46,239 nt of DNA from an uncultured Marvinbryantia sp. (GCA_934373455.1 CAKRON010000011.1:1-46239), one strand, 5' to 3'. Positions 16,024 through 24,830 are shown, numbered from the stretch's first letter. Notes: generated by a model not told the origin, from the letters alone. Numbers and translations are program-made.

Positions 16024-16061
16024 CAGTGATTTCATGTTTGCGTGAAATCACTGCCTTTTTT
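16024..16061. terminator. Bidirectional terminator between the toxin gene and typA
   Basis: CAGTGATTTCA (16024-16034) pairs with TGAAATCACTG (16043-16053), followed by CCTTTTTT. On the minus strand the same stem is followed by TCTTTTCTT, so it can end both convergent transcripts. Confidence 0.85.
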
Positions 16062-16066
16062 AAATT

Positions 16067-17902
16067 CTACTGTGCATTCTTTCTTGCGAATGCAGCACGT
16101 TTTCTCATAGTTGGATCCAGAATCTTCTTACGGATACGTAAGGACTTTGGAGTAACTTCCAGAAGTTCATCGGTATCGATAAAGTCCAGTGCTTCTTCCA
16201 GACTAAGGATCTTCGGTACGGTCAGCTTCAGTGCATCGTCAGATCCTGAAGCACGGGTATTGGTCAGATGCTTGGTCTTGCAGACATTCAGTTCGATATC
16301 ATCTGTTTTACCATTCATACCGATCACCATTCCGGAGTATACCGCTTCACCAGGTCCGATAAACAAGGTACCACGTTCCTGAGCATTGAACAGACCATAA
16401 GTAACAGATTCACCTGTTTCAAAAGAGATCAGAGATCCCTGTTTACGATACTGGATTTCACCTTTAAATGGGCCATAACCGTCAAAAGTAGTATTCAGAA
16501 TACCATTTCCCTTGGTATCTGTCAGGAAATCACCGCGATAACCAATCAGACCACGGGAAGGAATAGAGAATTCCAGTCTTGTGTAACCACCGCTGGTCTG
16601 GCTCATGCCCTGAAGTTCACCCTTACGGATACTCAGCTTGTTAATTACGGTACCGGAAAATTCATCCGGAACGTCTACATAGGCAATCTCCATTGGTTCC
16701 AGCTTCTTGCCACGCTCATCCTGTTTGTAAATAACCTCAGCCTTGCTGACTGCGAATTCATAACCTTCACGGCGCATATTTTCAATCAATACAGACAGAT
16801 GAAGTTCACCACGTCCGGATACCTTGAAGCAGTCCATATCGTCTGTTTCTTCCACGCGAAGGCTGACATCAGTGTTCAGCTCACGGAACAGACGGTCACG
16901 CAGATGACGGGAAGTAACGAATTTACCTTCACGACCTGCCAGTGGGCTGTCATTGACACGGAACTGCATAGAAATCGTCGGTTCAGAAATCTTCTGGAAA
17001 GGAATTGCTTCTACATGTTCCGGAGAACACAGAGTGTCACCGATGTGAAGATCAGCAATACCGGAGATCGCTACGATAGATCCTGTACCTGCTTCATCTA
17101 CTTCTACTTTGTTCAGACCGTCAAATTCATATAATTTGCTGATTTTTACTTTCTGACGCTTATCAGGATCATGATGGTTTACCATAATTGCATCCTGATT
17201 GACACGAATAGAACCGTTGTCAATTTTTCCGACACCGATACGTCCCACATATTCATTATAATCGATCGTACTGATCAGAACCTGAAGCGGAGCATTCTCA
17301 TCTCCCTGAGGCGCAGGAATATAATTCACAATTGTCTCAAAAAGAGGTGTCATGTCCTTGTGTTCGTCACTCAACTCAATCACAGCATAACCGGATTTTG
17401 CAGATGCATAGATAAATGGGCAGTCAAGCTGTTCATCAGAAGCATCCAGGTCGATAAACAATTCCAGAATTTCATCAATAACTTCTTCCGGGCGGGCTTC
17501 CGGACGGTCGATCTTATTGATGCAGACGATAACCGGAAGATCCAAATCAAGGGCTTTTCTCAAAACGAACTTTGTCTGAGGCATAGATCCTTCAAAAGCA
17601 TCTACAACCAGAATAACACCATCCACCATTTTCAGGACACGTTCTACCTCACCACCAAAATCAGCGTGGCCAGGTGTGTCTACGATGTTAATTTTGTAAT
17701 CTTTATAATAAACAGCAGTATTTTTAGATAAAATAGTGATTCCACGTTCACGCTCAATGTCATTAGAGTCCATGACACGTTCTGCTACTTCCTGATTGGC
17801 ACGGAATACACCGCTTTGTTTTAATAATTCATCAACGAGAGTCGTCTTACCGTGGTCAACGTGTGCGATAATCGCAATATTACGGATATTTTCTCGATTC
17901 AT
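16067..17902 (-). CDS. typA: Translational GTPase TypA/BipA
   Basis: This 611-residue ribosome-associated GTPase acts in assembly of the large subunit and in stress and cold adaptation. The EF-Tu-type GTPase domain is N-terminal: [10 protein letters not shown] (P-loop, about 14-23), the T-rich switch [25 protein letters not shown] and the guanine-specificity NKID. Domain II, the EF-G-like domains and the TypA C-terminal domain ([45 protein letters not shown]) follow. ATG 17902 has AAGAAGG upstream; an in-frame ATG seven codons earlier does not. Monocistronic. Confidence 0.96.
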   Translation of the reverse strand: MNRENIRNIAIIAHVDHGKTTLVDELLKQSGVFRANQEVAERVMDSNDIERERGITILSKNTAVYYKDYKINIVDTPGHADFGGEVERVLKMVDGVILVVDAFEGSMPQTKFVLRKALDLDLPVIVCINKIDRPEARPEEVIDEILELFIDLDASDEQLDCPFIYASAKSGYAVIELSDEHKDMTPLFETIVNYIPAPQGDENAPLQVLISTIDYNEYVGRIGVGKIDNGSIRVNQDAIMVNHHDPDKRQKVKISKLYEFDGLNKVEVDEAGTGSIVAISGIADLHIGDTLCSPEHVEAIPFQKISEPTISMQFRVNDSPLAGREGKFVTSRHLRDRLFRELNTDVSLRVEETDDMDCFKVSGRGELHLSVLIENMRREGYEFAVSKAEVIYKQDERGKKLEPMEIAYVDVPDEFSGTVINKLSIRKGELQGMSQTSGGYTRLEFSIPSRGLIGYRGDFLTDTKGNGILNTTFDGYGPFKGEIQYRKQGSLISFETGESVTYGLFNAQERGTLFIGPGEAVYSGMVIGMNGKTDDIELNVCKTKHLTNTRASGSDDALKLTVPKILSLEEALDFIDTDELLEVTPKSLRIRKKILDPTMRKRAAFARKNAQ

Positions 17903-17933
17903 ACAGTACCTTCTTTCCATCATTCTCCGAATT

Positions 17934-17961
17934 ATTCTACCACATTTTATTCATTTTACAA
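17934..17961 (-). promoter_or_regulatory. Probable typA promoter
   Basis: On the minus strand TTGTAA (17961-17956), a 16-base spacer and TAGAAT (17939-17934) lie 32 bases before the typA start. Confidence 0.5.
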
Positions 17962-18106
17962 GAATTTTTCTATCAAACACTTTTTAATAAGAAGAATTTT
18001 GTCAGATGCGCATAAAAAAAGCTCAAAAAATGCCGGATTCTGCGATATTTTCCTGATAAAACAGAGGGAAAAGATGTTCTAACAGACTGATGGAGGGAAT
18101 AAACAT

Positions 18107-18172
18107 ATGTATGTAACGCAATACGAAAAAATACTTTGCGATGAAGAAGGGAGCATGCATACATATGTCTGA
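18107..18172 (+). CDS. 21-residue leader peptide overlapping the ssb start
   Basis: A short frame (MYVTQYEKILCDEEGSMHTYV) begins with an excellent binding site, GGAGGGAATAAACAT, and ends at a TGA that overlaps the ssb ATG by eight bases (ATGTCTGA). The ssb gene itself has only a distant site (GAAGGGAG, about 12 bases away). This layout suggests ribosomes finishing the leader re-initiate on ssb, so it may set ssb expression. The peptide has no recognised function; its translation is inferred, not proven. Confidence 0.45.
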   Translation: MYVTQYEKILCDEEGSMHTYV

Positions 18173-18791
18173 CAAAATTATTGAGAATAACCAGGTAGCA
18201 ATCATAGGAGAAATCGTGTCTGAATTCATGTTCAGCCATGAAGTTTTCGGAGAAGGATTTTATATTGTAGATGTACAGGTAAAGAGACTCAGTGAGTCCT
18301 GCGACCGGATTCCGGTAATGGTATCCGAGAGACTGATTGATGTAAATGAAGATTACAGAGGGGAATTCATCAAGGTAACGGGGCAGTTTCGTTCCTATAA
18401 CCGGCATGAAGAAAAACGGAACAGACTGGTACTGTCCGTATTCGCCAGAGAAATCTGTTTTACGGAGGAGGAGACAGATAAAGTAAAAACGAATCAGATT
18501 TTCCTGGATGGCTATATCTGTAAAGTGCCGGTATACCGAAAAACACCTCTGGGAAGAGAAATTTCGGATATGCTGATTGCAGTAAACCGACCATATGGAA
18601 AATCAGATTATATACCGTGCATCTGCTGGGGGAGAAATGCCAGATTCACAGCCGGATTTGAAGTGGGAAATCATATTCAGGTCTGGGGCAGAATACAGAG
18701 CAGGGAATATGTAAAAAAGACAGAGGGTGACTGTGCAGAGAAAAGGACCGCATATGAAGTATCCGTCAGTAAATTGGAATGGATTCGATAA
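18165..18791 (+). CDS. Lachnospiraceae-type single-stranded DNA-binding protein
   Basis: This 208-residue protein appears to hold two consecutive OB-fold units: residues about 8-100 (NQVAIIGEIVSEFMFSHEVFGEGFYIVDV and FIKVTGQFRSYNRHE...LVLSVFAREI) and about 110-205 (NQIFLDGYICKVPVYRKTPLGREISDMLIAVNR and IQVWGRIQSREYVKK). The second half has the PRiB/SSB-like strand pattern. It is the form annotated as SSB in Lachnospiraceae, distinct from the canonical short SSB with an acidic tail, and may assist replication or repair. ATG 18165 is preferred to ATG 18141 because of the coupled leader frame. Confidence 0.75.
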   Translation: MSDKIIENNQVAIIGEIVSEFMFSHEVFGEGFYIVDVQVKRLSESCDRIPVMVSERLIDVNEDYRGEFIKVTGQFRSYNRHEEKRNRLVLSVFAREICFTEEETDKVKTNQIFLDGYICKVPVYRKTPLGREISDMLIAVNRPYGKSDYIPCICWGRNARFTAGFEVGNHIQVWGRIQSREYVKKTEGDCAEKRTAYEVSVSKLEWIR

Positions 18792-18815
18792 AGCACAGAT
18801 GAACAAGATTGCTTG

Positions 18816-18832
18816 CATTTCTCAGAGAAATG
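18816..18832. repeat. Perfect short palindrome in the ssb-BtuR gap
   Basis: CATTTCTC-A-GAGAAATG is an 8-1-8 inverted repeat, too tight for a good RNA hairpin but typical in form of a dimeric repressor site. Further on, TACGAG-AAA-CTCGTA (18898-18912) is a 6-bp hairpin directly ahead of the next gene. Confidence 0.4.
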
Positions 18833-18924
18833 TGATAGAGTGTCTAGGCATTTCAGATATGATAAGAGACACATTTTGAAACAATATAAGGGAGAAATAC
18901 GAGAAACTCGTAAGTGAAGTACAA

Positions 18925-19413
18925 ATGATAAAAGGTCATACAATGATATTTTGCGGAGATGGAAAAGGGAAAAGTATGGCAGCGTTAGGAAAAGCCATGC
19001 TGGCAGCCAGTCACGGGAAGAGTGTGATGATAATTCAGTTTCTCAAAGAAAAAGAAAATGAGAATATTGAATATTTCAAACGACTGGAGCCGGAAATCAA
19101 GCTTTTCAGATTTGAAAGATCTGAGAAATGTTATTTGGATATGAATGAAGAGGAACGACAGGAAGAGAAGATGAACATCCGTAACGGTCTGAATTTCGCA
19201 AGAAAAGTATTGGGAACGCAAGGATGTGATGTGTTGATTCTGGATGAAGTTCTGGGACTTCTGGAAACAGAGATTGTGTCAGTGGAAGACATCCGTGATC
19301 TGATGAATTTGAAAAATGAAGAGATGGATCTGGTTCTGACAGGTCTTTATCAGGCACAGGAACTCTGGGATCAGGCAGATGAAGTTACAGTCATGGAAAA
19401 GAAGAAACCTTGA
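18925..19413 (+). CDS. BtuR/CobA/CobO-family corrinoid adenosyltransferase-like P-loop protein
   Basis: This 162-residue protein has the family P-loop FCGDGKGKSMAALG (about 9-22), VMIIQFLKEKENENIEYFKRL and the Walker B-like VLILDEVLGLLE (about 105-116). The family adenosylates cob(I)alamin or cobyrinate a,c-diamide. It is shorter and more divergent at the C-terminus than typical CobO, so substrate and activity are less certain. No cobalamin genes or B12 riboswitch are nearby. The start at 18925 gives the usual short N-terminus; ATG 18943 with AAAAGG is an alternative. Confidence 0.75.
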   Translation: MIKGHTMIFCGDGKGKSMAALGKAMLAASHGKSVMIIQFLKEKENENIEYFKRLEPEIKLFRFERSEKCYLDMNEEERQEEKMNIRNGLNFARKVLGTQGCDVLILDEVLGLLETEIVSVEDIRDLMNLKNEEMDLVLTGLYQAQELWDQADEVTVMEKKKP

Positions 19414-19445
19414 TGGGCACTTGATGGGCAACCGGGAAAAACGCA

Positions 19446-19474
19446 TTGACAAGGTATTTTAATAATGATATTAT
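19446..19474 (+). promoter_or_regulatory. dapA promoter
   Basis: TTGACA (19446-19451), a 17-base spacer and TATTAT (19469-19474) form a near-consensus promoter. It is located about 120 bases before dapA, leaving a structured leader. Confidence 0.75.
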
Positions 19475-19484
19475 GAGAAAAAGC

Positions 19485-19516
19485 TGGGGCAAGGTCGGTG
19501 GGCCTGGCCCCATTTT
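19485..19516 (+). promoter_or_regulatory. GC-rich leader hairpin ahead of dapA
   Basis: TGGGGC (19485-19490) pairs with GCCCCA (19507-19512). An inner stem GGTC/GGCC (19493-19496 with 19501-19504) closes a GGTG loop, and TTTT follows. It begins only a few bases after the predicted transcription start. It may be an attenuator, a 5' stabilising structure or a protein-binding site. It is not a lysine riboswitch, which is much longer. Confidence 0.5.
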
Positions 19517-19596
19517 AAATAGTGTACCTTTGTGTGCACGTTGTTATGGATAACTTTTTAAGAAGAACGAATTATACGGATTACAAGGAGGATGTT

Positions 19597-20490
19597 ATGG
19601 CTATTTTTAAGGGAGCTGGTGTGGCGATCGTTACGCCAATGTTTGAAAATGGAGAGGTCAATTATGACAAACTTGGTGAATTGCTGGAATATCAGATTGC
19701 GAACAGCACAGATGCAATTATTATCTGCGGAACGACAGGAGAGGCATCTACACTGTCACATGAAGAACATCTGGATGTAATTAAATATGCAGTAGATAAA
19801 GTGGCAAAGAGAGTGCCGGTGATTGCAGGAACAGGTTCCAACAGCACAGAGACAGCCGTTTATCTGTCACAGGAAGCTGAGAAGAGAGGCGCAGATGCCC
19901 TTCTTCAGGTAACACCTTATTACAATAAAGCAACACAGAAGGGATTGATCCTTCATTTCACAAAAGTTGCAGAGTCAGTAAATATTCCAATCATTCTGTA
20001 TAATGTACCGGGAAGAACAGGATGTAACATTCAGCCGGAGACAGCCGTTTATCTGGCTAAGAATGTAAAGAATATCGTAGGAATCAAAGAAGCATCCGGA
20101 AATATTGCTCAGGTTGCCAAATTGATGAGTCTGGCAGATGGATGCATTGATCTGTATTCCGGAGAAGATGGACAGGTAGTACCGGCACTTTCCCTTGGAG
20201 GACTGGGTGTCATCTCTGTTCTTTCTAATATTGCTCCGAAAGAGACACACGATATGGTAATGTCTTACCTGAACGGAGATGTAGAGACCAGCCGTAAGAT
20301 TCAGCTGAAAGCGATTCCACTGGTGGATGCACTGTTCTGTGAGGTAAATCCGATTCCGGTAAAAACAGCACTGAACATTATGGGAATGAATGCCGGCGCA
20401 TTCCGTGGACCTATGTGTGAAATGGAAGAAGCAAATAAACAGAAGCTGATCCAGGCAATGAAAGATTTTGGAATTAAGTGCTGCGAATAG
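19597..20490 (+). CDS. dapA: 4-hydroxy-tetrahydrodipicolinate synthase
   Basis: DapA condenses pyruvate with aspartate-semialdehyde, the first committed step to lysine and diaminopimelate. The 297-residue aldolase barrel has GTTGEAS (45-51; Thr47/Thr48), Y136 and R140 in NVPGRTG, and the Schiff-base Lys164 in VGIKEASG. AAGGAGG lies six bases before ATG 19597; an upstream open extension to 19522 crosses the leader and is rejected. dapB follows after a 76-base gap containing a hairpin, so the two are probably one operon. Confidence 0.96.
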   Translation: MAIFKGAGVAIVTPMFENGEVNYDKLGELLEYQIANSTDAIIICGTTGEASTLSHEEHLDVIKYAVDKVAKRVPVIAGTGSNSTETAVYLSQEAEKRGADALLQVTPYYNKATQKGLILHFTKVAESVNIPIILYNVPGRTGCNIQPETAVYLAKNVKNIVGIKEASGNIAQVAKLMSLADGCIDLYSGEDGQVVPALSLGGLGVISVLSNIAPKETHDMVMSYLNGDVETSRKIQLKAIPLVDALFCEVNPIPVKTALNIMGMNAGAFRGPMCEMEEANKQKLIQAMKDFGIKCCE

Positions 20491-20505
20491 AAAAGATACT
20501 GGTAG

Positions 20506-20537
20506 TGGCGGCGAAACCTGAAAGGGTCACGCCGCCA
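20506..20537 (+). terminator. Intercistronic hairpin between dapA and dapB
   Basis: TGGCGGCG (20506-20513) pairs perfectly with CGCCGCCA (20530-20537), with a small ACC/GGT inner stem in the loop. The tail TTCTTGAATTT is only weakly T-rich. It may partly terminate or stabilise dapA mRNA, giving more DapA than DapB. Confidence 0.5.
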
Positions 20538-20566
20538 TTCTTGAATTTAAAATGGAGGATAAAAAG

Positions 20567-21322
20567 ATGGTAAAAGTAATTATGCATGGCTGCAACGGAC
20601 ATATGGGACAGGTGATTACAGGTCTGATTGCAAAAGATGAGAATGCGCAGATTGTAGCAGGAATTGATATGGCAGATAACCGTGACAATGGATATCCGGT
20701 GTTTACTAATATCAAAGAATGTCAGGTGGAAGCAGATGTAATGATTGATTTTTCATCCTTTAAGGCAACAGACGGTGTTCTGGATTACTGTGTAGAAAGA
20801 CAGCTTCCGCTGGTGCTTTGTACTACAGGACTGACAGAGGAACAATTAAGTAAGATGAAAGAATGCAGCACAAAAGTAGCGATACTGAAGTCTGCAAATA
20901 TGTCACTGGGGATTAACACACTGCTGAAACTTCTGCAGGATGCGGCCAAAGTACTGGCAACAGCAGGATTTGATATGGAAATAGTAGAAAAGCACCACAG
21001 ACTGAAATGCGATGCACCAAGTGGAACAGCACTGGCACTGGCAGATTCTTTAAATGAAGCAATGGATCATCAATATCATTATGTATATGACAGAAGTCAG
21101 GTGCATCAGCAGAGAGATGATAAAGAAATTGGTATTTCCGCAGTCAGAGGGGGAACAATTGTAGGAGACCATGATGTGATTTTTGCAGGACCGGATGAAG
21201 TGATCACATTCAGTCATCAGGCATATTCCAAGGCAGTATTTGGAAAAGGTGCTGTGGAAGCAGCAAAATATCTGGCAGGAAAACCGGCAGGACTTTATGA
21301 TATGCAGGATGTAATCGGATAA
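20567..21322 (+). CDS. dapB: 4-hydroxy-tetrahydrodipicolinate reductase
   Basis: DapB reduces the DapA product with NAD(P)H. The 251-residue protein has the Rossmann motif MHGCNGHMG (6-14), CTTGLTEEQL, the catalytic segment EKHHRLKCDAPSGTAL (about 141-156) with the His pair, Lys and SGT substrate loop, and a C-terminal VRGGTIVGDHDVIFAGPDE. ATG 20567 is chosen because GGAGG is eight bases upstream; the in-frame ATG at 20552 overlaps that site. Second gene of dapA-dapB. Confidence 0.95.
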   Translation: MVKVIMHGCNGHMGQVITGLIAKDENAQIVAGIDMADNRDNGYPVFTNIKECQVEADVMIDFSSFKATDGVLDYCVERQLPLVLCTTGLTEEQLSKMKECSTKVAILKSANMSLGINTLLKLLQDAAKVLATAGFDMEIVEKHHRLKCDAPSGTALALADSLNEAMDHQYHYVYDRSQVHQQRDDKEIGISAVRGGTIVGDHDVIFAGPDEVITFSHQAYSKAVFGKGAVEAAKYLAGKPAGLYDMQDVIG

Positions 21323-21363
21323 AAAGAAATGACCGGGAGAATCTTAGGATTTACTTAACAGTA

Positions 21364-21392
21364 TTGATTTCTTATTTTTCAGACGATATAAT
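21364..21392 (+). promoter_or_regulatory. Probable promoter of the lipoprotein gene
   Basis: TTGATT (21364-21369), a 17-base spacer and TATAAT (21387-21392) lie 58 bases before the lipoprotein start. Confidence 0.6.
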
Positions 21393-21449
21393 CAAGAAAA
21401 GTAATAAAAAGGAAAAAAACGGGGAACATAATTGATAGGAGGTAACCAC

Positions 21450-22541
21450 ATGAAGAAGAGAAGTTTTATAATAGCGGCACTTCTGGCATGCATGGTTTTT
21501 ACAGGATGCGGTAAGAAGGCAGCAGAGACAGAAGCACCGACAGAGGCACCTACAGAAGCAGTTACGACAGAAGCAGTGACTGAGACAGAAAAAGTGACAG
21601 AGCCACAGACAGAAGCTGAGACCGAGAAAGAAGACAGCATGAACCGCACCAGATCTTTAAAAGGATTGGTTGTATCATCGGATCAGAGTAAGCTAACGAT
21701 TCAGACAGAAAGAGGAAAGAAGCTGGAATTTTCACTGACAGGTGCAGATATTCAGGTGACCGGAGGTATTTCAGCAGGTGGGAATGTTACCGTACTGTAT
21801 AAAGGATCTATCGAAGATACAGATACAACAAATGCAAAAGTACTTATGGTAAAAGATCTGGCATCCGGAGAGACTCCGGTGACAGAAGGAGAACTGATGA
21901 CGGAAGCAGAAGAAGCCAATCCGGAAGCAGGAGCAGGCACACTGGAAGGTACAATTTCTGATATCAATGCAGAGAGAATTGTGATTCTTTCCAACGACGG
22001 AGATTCTTATTATTTCTCCATCGCAGATGCGGATATGAATCTGAAGAACGGCACACAAGTTGGAAATTACGTGACGGTATCCTACAATGGTGATATTCAT
22101 GGACCGGATCTTGTTACAGCAACTGCCATCACAGATGCACAGGAAGAGTCTGATAAAGTGCCTTATGGTGGATCAGAAGGAGAGAACTATTCTTACATCG
22201 GTGGTTCCATGGTTGACTGCAGTCCGACGACACTGACAATTATGACCGAGAATGAAGAAGAGATCACACTGGATACATCCAATGCAAGACTGGTATATCG
22301 CAGTGGCTTGAACTATGGTACTTATGTGTTTGCAGAGTACCAGGGCGATGATCCGACTACGGCCAAAGTGACAGCAGTATACGATTACACAGGAGAAAGT
22401 GACAGCAGTTCTTCTGACAGCAGTGCCGACCAGCAAAGTGTTTCTGATGAGGCATCAGATGATGCAGATCAGAATGCGGCATATGATGATCAGAATTCCG
22501 GTGTAGAAGTAGAAGGCCAGGGAGACGGACAGGAAGCATAA
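21450..22541 (+). CDS. Lipoprotein with a Thr/Glu-rich linker and three repeated beta domains
   Basis: This 363-residue exported protein has a type II signal (MKKRSFIIAALLACMVFTGC) with lipidation Cys20. A TEAPTEAP-type linker of about 40 residues comes next, then three tandem units of roughly 65-80 residues: one starting GLVVSSDQSKLTIQ, one GTISDINAERIVIL and one GGSMVDCSPTTLTIM. Each ends with a strand like NVTVLYKG, YVTVSYNGD or YVFAEYQGD followed by a T/A-K-V or T-A-T-A-I motif. These resemble small OB/DUF5666-like beta modules. The tail is Ser/Asp/Gln-rich. Function is unknown; a surface-anchored binding protein is a guess. AGGAGGTAACCAC precedes the ATG. Confidence 0.8.
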   Translation: MKKRSFIIAALLACMVFTGCGKKAAETEAPTEAPTEAVTTEAVTETEKVTEPQTEAETEKEDSMNRTRSLKGLVVSSDQSKLTIQTERGKKLEFSLTGADIQVTGGISAGGNVTVLYKGSIEDTDTTNAKVLMVKDLASGETPVTEGELMTEAEEANPEAGAGTLEGTISDINAERIVILSNDGDSYYFSIADADMNLKNGTQVGNYVTVSYNGDIHGPDLVTATAITDAQEESDKVPYGGSEGENYSYIGGSMVDCSPTTLTIMTENEEEITLDTSNARLVYRSGLNYGTYVFAEYQGDDPTTAKVTAVYDYTGESDSSSSDSSADQQSVSDEASDDADQNAAYDDQNSGVEVEGQGDGQEA

Positions 22542-22559
22542 ACAGATGTGAGAGAATAA

Positions 22560-22598
22560 GAGAGGCGATACTGATAGAAAGGTACCGTCTCTTTTTTT
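22560..22598 (+). terminator. Terminator after the lipoprotein gene
   Basis: GAGAGGCGATAC (from 22560) pairs imperfectly with GTACCGTCTC (to 22591), followed by seven T residues. It separates the lipoprotein gene from degV. Confidence 0.75.
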
Positions 22599-22664
22599 GC
22601 TTGTAATATAAAGAGAATTATTTTAAAATAGAAAGGCAAGTATAATTGATGAGAGGTTGGACAC

Positions 22665-23528
22665 ATGAAAAAGATAGCAGTTGTAACAGATAGCAACAGT
22701 GGAATCACACAAAGCGCTGCAAAAGAACTGGGTGTGTTTGTGCTGCCGATGCCTTTTTATATTAATGAAGAGTTATTTTTGGAAGATATTACACTGACAC
22801 AGGAAGAGTTTTATAAAAAGCTTTTGGAAGATGCTGACATCAGTACTTCGCAGCCAACACCGCTGGATGTGACAGAGTTGTGGGATAAAGTGCTGAAAGA
22901 GTATGATGAACTGGTATACATTCCGATGTCAAGTGGTCTCAGCAATTCCTGTGAGACAGCAATGGCACTGGCGAGAGACTATGAAGGAAAAGTATTTGTG
23001 GTAGATAATCAGCGCATTTCCGTGACACAGAGACAGTCTGTGCTGGATGCCTTAAAGCTGATAAAAGAGGGAAAAGAGGGAGCAGAAGTGAAGCAGATTC
23101 TGGAAGAAACCAGAATGGGTGCCAGCATCTATATCACTCTTGAGACATTAAAGTATCTGAAAAAAGGCGGACGTATTACACCGGCTGCTGCAGCAATCGG
23201 TACCATACTGAATTTGAAGCCGATACTGCAGATTCAGGGTGATAAATTGGATGCTTTTTCAAAATCCAGAGGAAAGATGAAAGCCAAAAAGATTATGCTG
23301 GAAGCCATTCACCATGATCTGGAGACCAGATTTGCAAAAGAATGGGAAGAGGGCAGAATGACGATTCAGGCTGCCTATACAGGTAATCCGGAAGAAGCAC
23401 AGCAGTGGAAGGAAGAGATCGAAGCAGAGTTTCCTGGAATGGATATCCATATGGATCCTTTGTCTTTAAGTGTATCCTGTCATATCGGTCACGGAGCACT
23501 GGCAATTGTATGTTGCCTGAAATTATAG
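22665..23528 (+). CDS. DegV family fatty acid-binding protein
   Basis: This 287-residue cytosolic protein has DegV landmarks: the N-terminal VTDSNSGITQSAAKELGVFVLPMPF, ISTSQPTPLDV, the lipid-head-group loop IPMSSGLSNSCETA, YLKKGGRITPAAAAIGTILNLKPIL, and a C-terminal SVSCHIGHGALAI. DegV proteins (FakB-like) bind a fatty acid; in some Firmicutes they present it to the kinase FakA. No fakA is nearby, so this copy's ligand and role are open. TATAAT at 22641 may be its -10, without a clear -35. The next gene begins nine bases later, probably co-transcribed. Confidence 0.93.
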   Translation: MKKIAVVTDSNSGITQSAAKELGVFVLPMPFYINEELFLEDITLTQEEFYKKLLEDADISTSQPTPLDVTELWDKVLKEYDELVYIPMSSGLSNSCETAMALARDYEGKVFVVDNQRISVTQRQSVLDALKLIKEGKEGAEVKQILEETRMGASIYITLETLKYLKKGGRITPAAAAIGTILNLKPILQIQGDKLDAFSKSRGKMKAKKIMLEAIHHDLETRFAKEWEEGRMTIQAAYTGNPEEAQQWKEEIEAEFPGMDIHMDPLSLSVSCHIGHGALAIVCCLKL

Positions 23529-23537
23529 GAGGAGCAT

Positions 23538-24026
23538 ATGGAACAGAAAAGAGAACCAAATAAAACACTGGGATGGCTGGTTACTGCCCTGTCTATCGGA
23601 GAACTGATAGTGGCCCTTGGAATTGTCGCATATGGTCTGTTAAAAGGACAGATGTCCGGGATGATCAGCAATGCTATTATGGGAGGTGCCCTTGCATTAT
23701 ACTGGGTACTGGCAGATATCGTGGAACCATTTGTGATGTATCGGTTTGATGGCATTACACAGGCACAGAAAGAAGCCTATATAAAGTATATTGTGTTAGA
23801 GTTTATCGGATACGTGGGAATTGCATGTTTCCTTTTTGGCGTGGGATTAGGAAGTTCCGGAAGCAACAATGGTATTTTGGGAGCTGTGGTTTATGTCGTA
23901 GTAATGAAGCCAAAGCGCCAGAACCAGCAGATCTTCTATGGACATATTAAGCCTGAGGAAGAGGAACCGGAAGAGGAAGAACCGGCAGAAGAGGGAGAAG
24001 AAAAAGAGGAAGCGGAAAAAGAATAA
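23538..24026 (+). CDS. Small multi-pass membrane protein with an acidic tail
   Basis: This 162-residue protein has about four hydrophobic segments in residues 10-130 (LGWLVTALSIGELIVALGIVAYGLL; MISNAIMGGALALYWVLADIV; YIVLEFIGYVGIACFLFGVGL; GILGAVVYVVVM). A cytoplasmic tail made almost only of Glu/Pro/Lys repeats (PEEEEPEEEEPAEEGEEKEEAEKE) ends it. No family is recognised. AGGAGGAGCAT gives a strong start nine bases after degV, suggesting an operon with it and the deacetylase that follows. Confidence 0.75.
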   Translation: MEQKREPNKTLGWLVTALSIGELIVALGIVAYGLLKGQMSGMISNAIMGGALALYWVLADIVEPFVMYRFDGITQAQKEAYIKYIVLEFIGYVGIACFLFGVGLGSSGSNNGILGAVVYVVVMKPKRQNQQIFYGHIKPEEEEPEEEEPAEEGEEKEEAEKE

Positions 24027-24075
24027 ACGGCAGGGCAGCGGCATATTTTGAAGAGAAGGCTATCCGGAGTGCCGT

Positions 24076-24780
24076 ATGAATAAAAAAAGATGCAGACAGA
24101 TTATATATTGTATATTTGTGGCAGTGTTGATTTTGATGGGATTATTTATGAAGAAGAAATCTGACAGAGTCAGCAGAGCAGACAGCCGGAGCGTGGAAAG
24201 CAGGATTGAGAATATGTCTGAGATACCACCAAGAGTTGCATTGACATTTGATGATGGTCCACATCCGGTATATACAAAGAGTCTGCTGGATGGTTTAAGA
24301 GAACGTGGTGTGAAAGCCACGTTCTTTGTAGTAGGTGAGAATATTCCAGGTAATGAAAAGCTGATCGCTCAGATGGAAAAAGACGGACATCTGATTGGAA
24401 ATCATACTTACGATCATGCAGATATCAGCAAATTAAGTGATGAGAAGAATTGTGAGGAACTGCAGAAAACCAGTGATCTTGTAAAGCAGATTACCGGACA
24501 TGGGACTGCTTACGTACGACCGCCTTTTGGAAACTGGAAAGACAGCATGGATTGTCAGGTGTCGATGATTGCGGTAAAATGGACTATAGACACATTAGAC
24601 TGGCAAAGCAGGAATGCAGCAGAGATTGTGAACAAAGTGATGCAGCAGATATCGGATCATGATATGATACTGATGCATGATTATTATGCCACATCTGTGG
24701 ATGCAGCCCTTCAGATTGTGGATAAATTAAAAGAAGAAGGCTACGAATTTGTTACAGTAGAAGAACTGATATTAGAATAG
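24076..24780 (+). CDS. Polysaccharide deacetylase (NodB homology, CE4)
   Basis: This 234-residue protein has one N-terminal membrane anchor (about 8-24) and an extracellular NodB domain. Metal and catalytic residues are present: ALTFDDGPHP with Asp59/Asp60, and NHTYDHAD with His110/His114. RPPFGNW and LMHDYY, supplying further active-site residues, follow. It most likely removes acetyl groups from peptidoglycan GlcNAc/MurNAc or a related glycan, altering lysozyme sensitivity. In place of the usual long linker there is only a short charged stretch. The start has GGAG eight bases upstream. Confidence 0.9.
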   Translation: MNKKRCRQIIYCIFVAVLILMGLFMKKKSDRVSRADSRSVESRIENMSEIPPRVALTFDDGPHPVYTKSLLDGLRERGVKATFFVVGENIPGNEKLIAQMEKDGHLIGNHTYDHADISKLSDEKNCEELQKTSDLVKQITGHGTAYVRPPFGNWKDSMDCQVSMIAVKWTIDTLDWQSRNAAEIVNKVMQQISDHDMILMHDYYATSVDAALQIVDKLKEEGYEFVTVEELILE

Positions 24781-24830
24781 GATATTTTGGACTGTAAAGG
24801 TCAGGAAAACCCGGAAGGGAGAAGAGACAG

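Noticed and set aside
18792..18924. Cobalamin riboswitch before the BtuR-like gene
   Set aside because: No B12-box motif is visible and the gap is only 133 bases.
19414..19596. Lysine riboswitch before dapA
   Set aside because: The region after the promoter is too short and shows one simple nested hairpin, not the multi-helix L-box.
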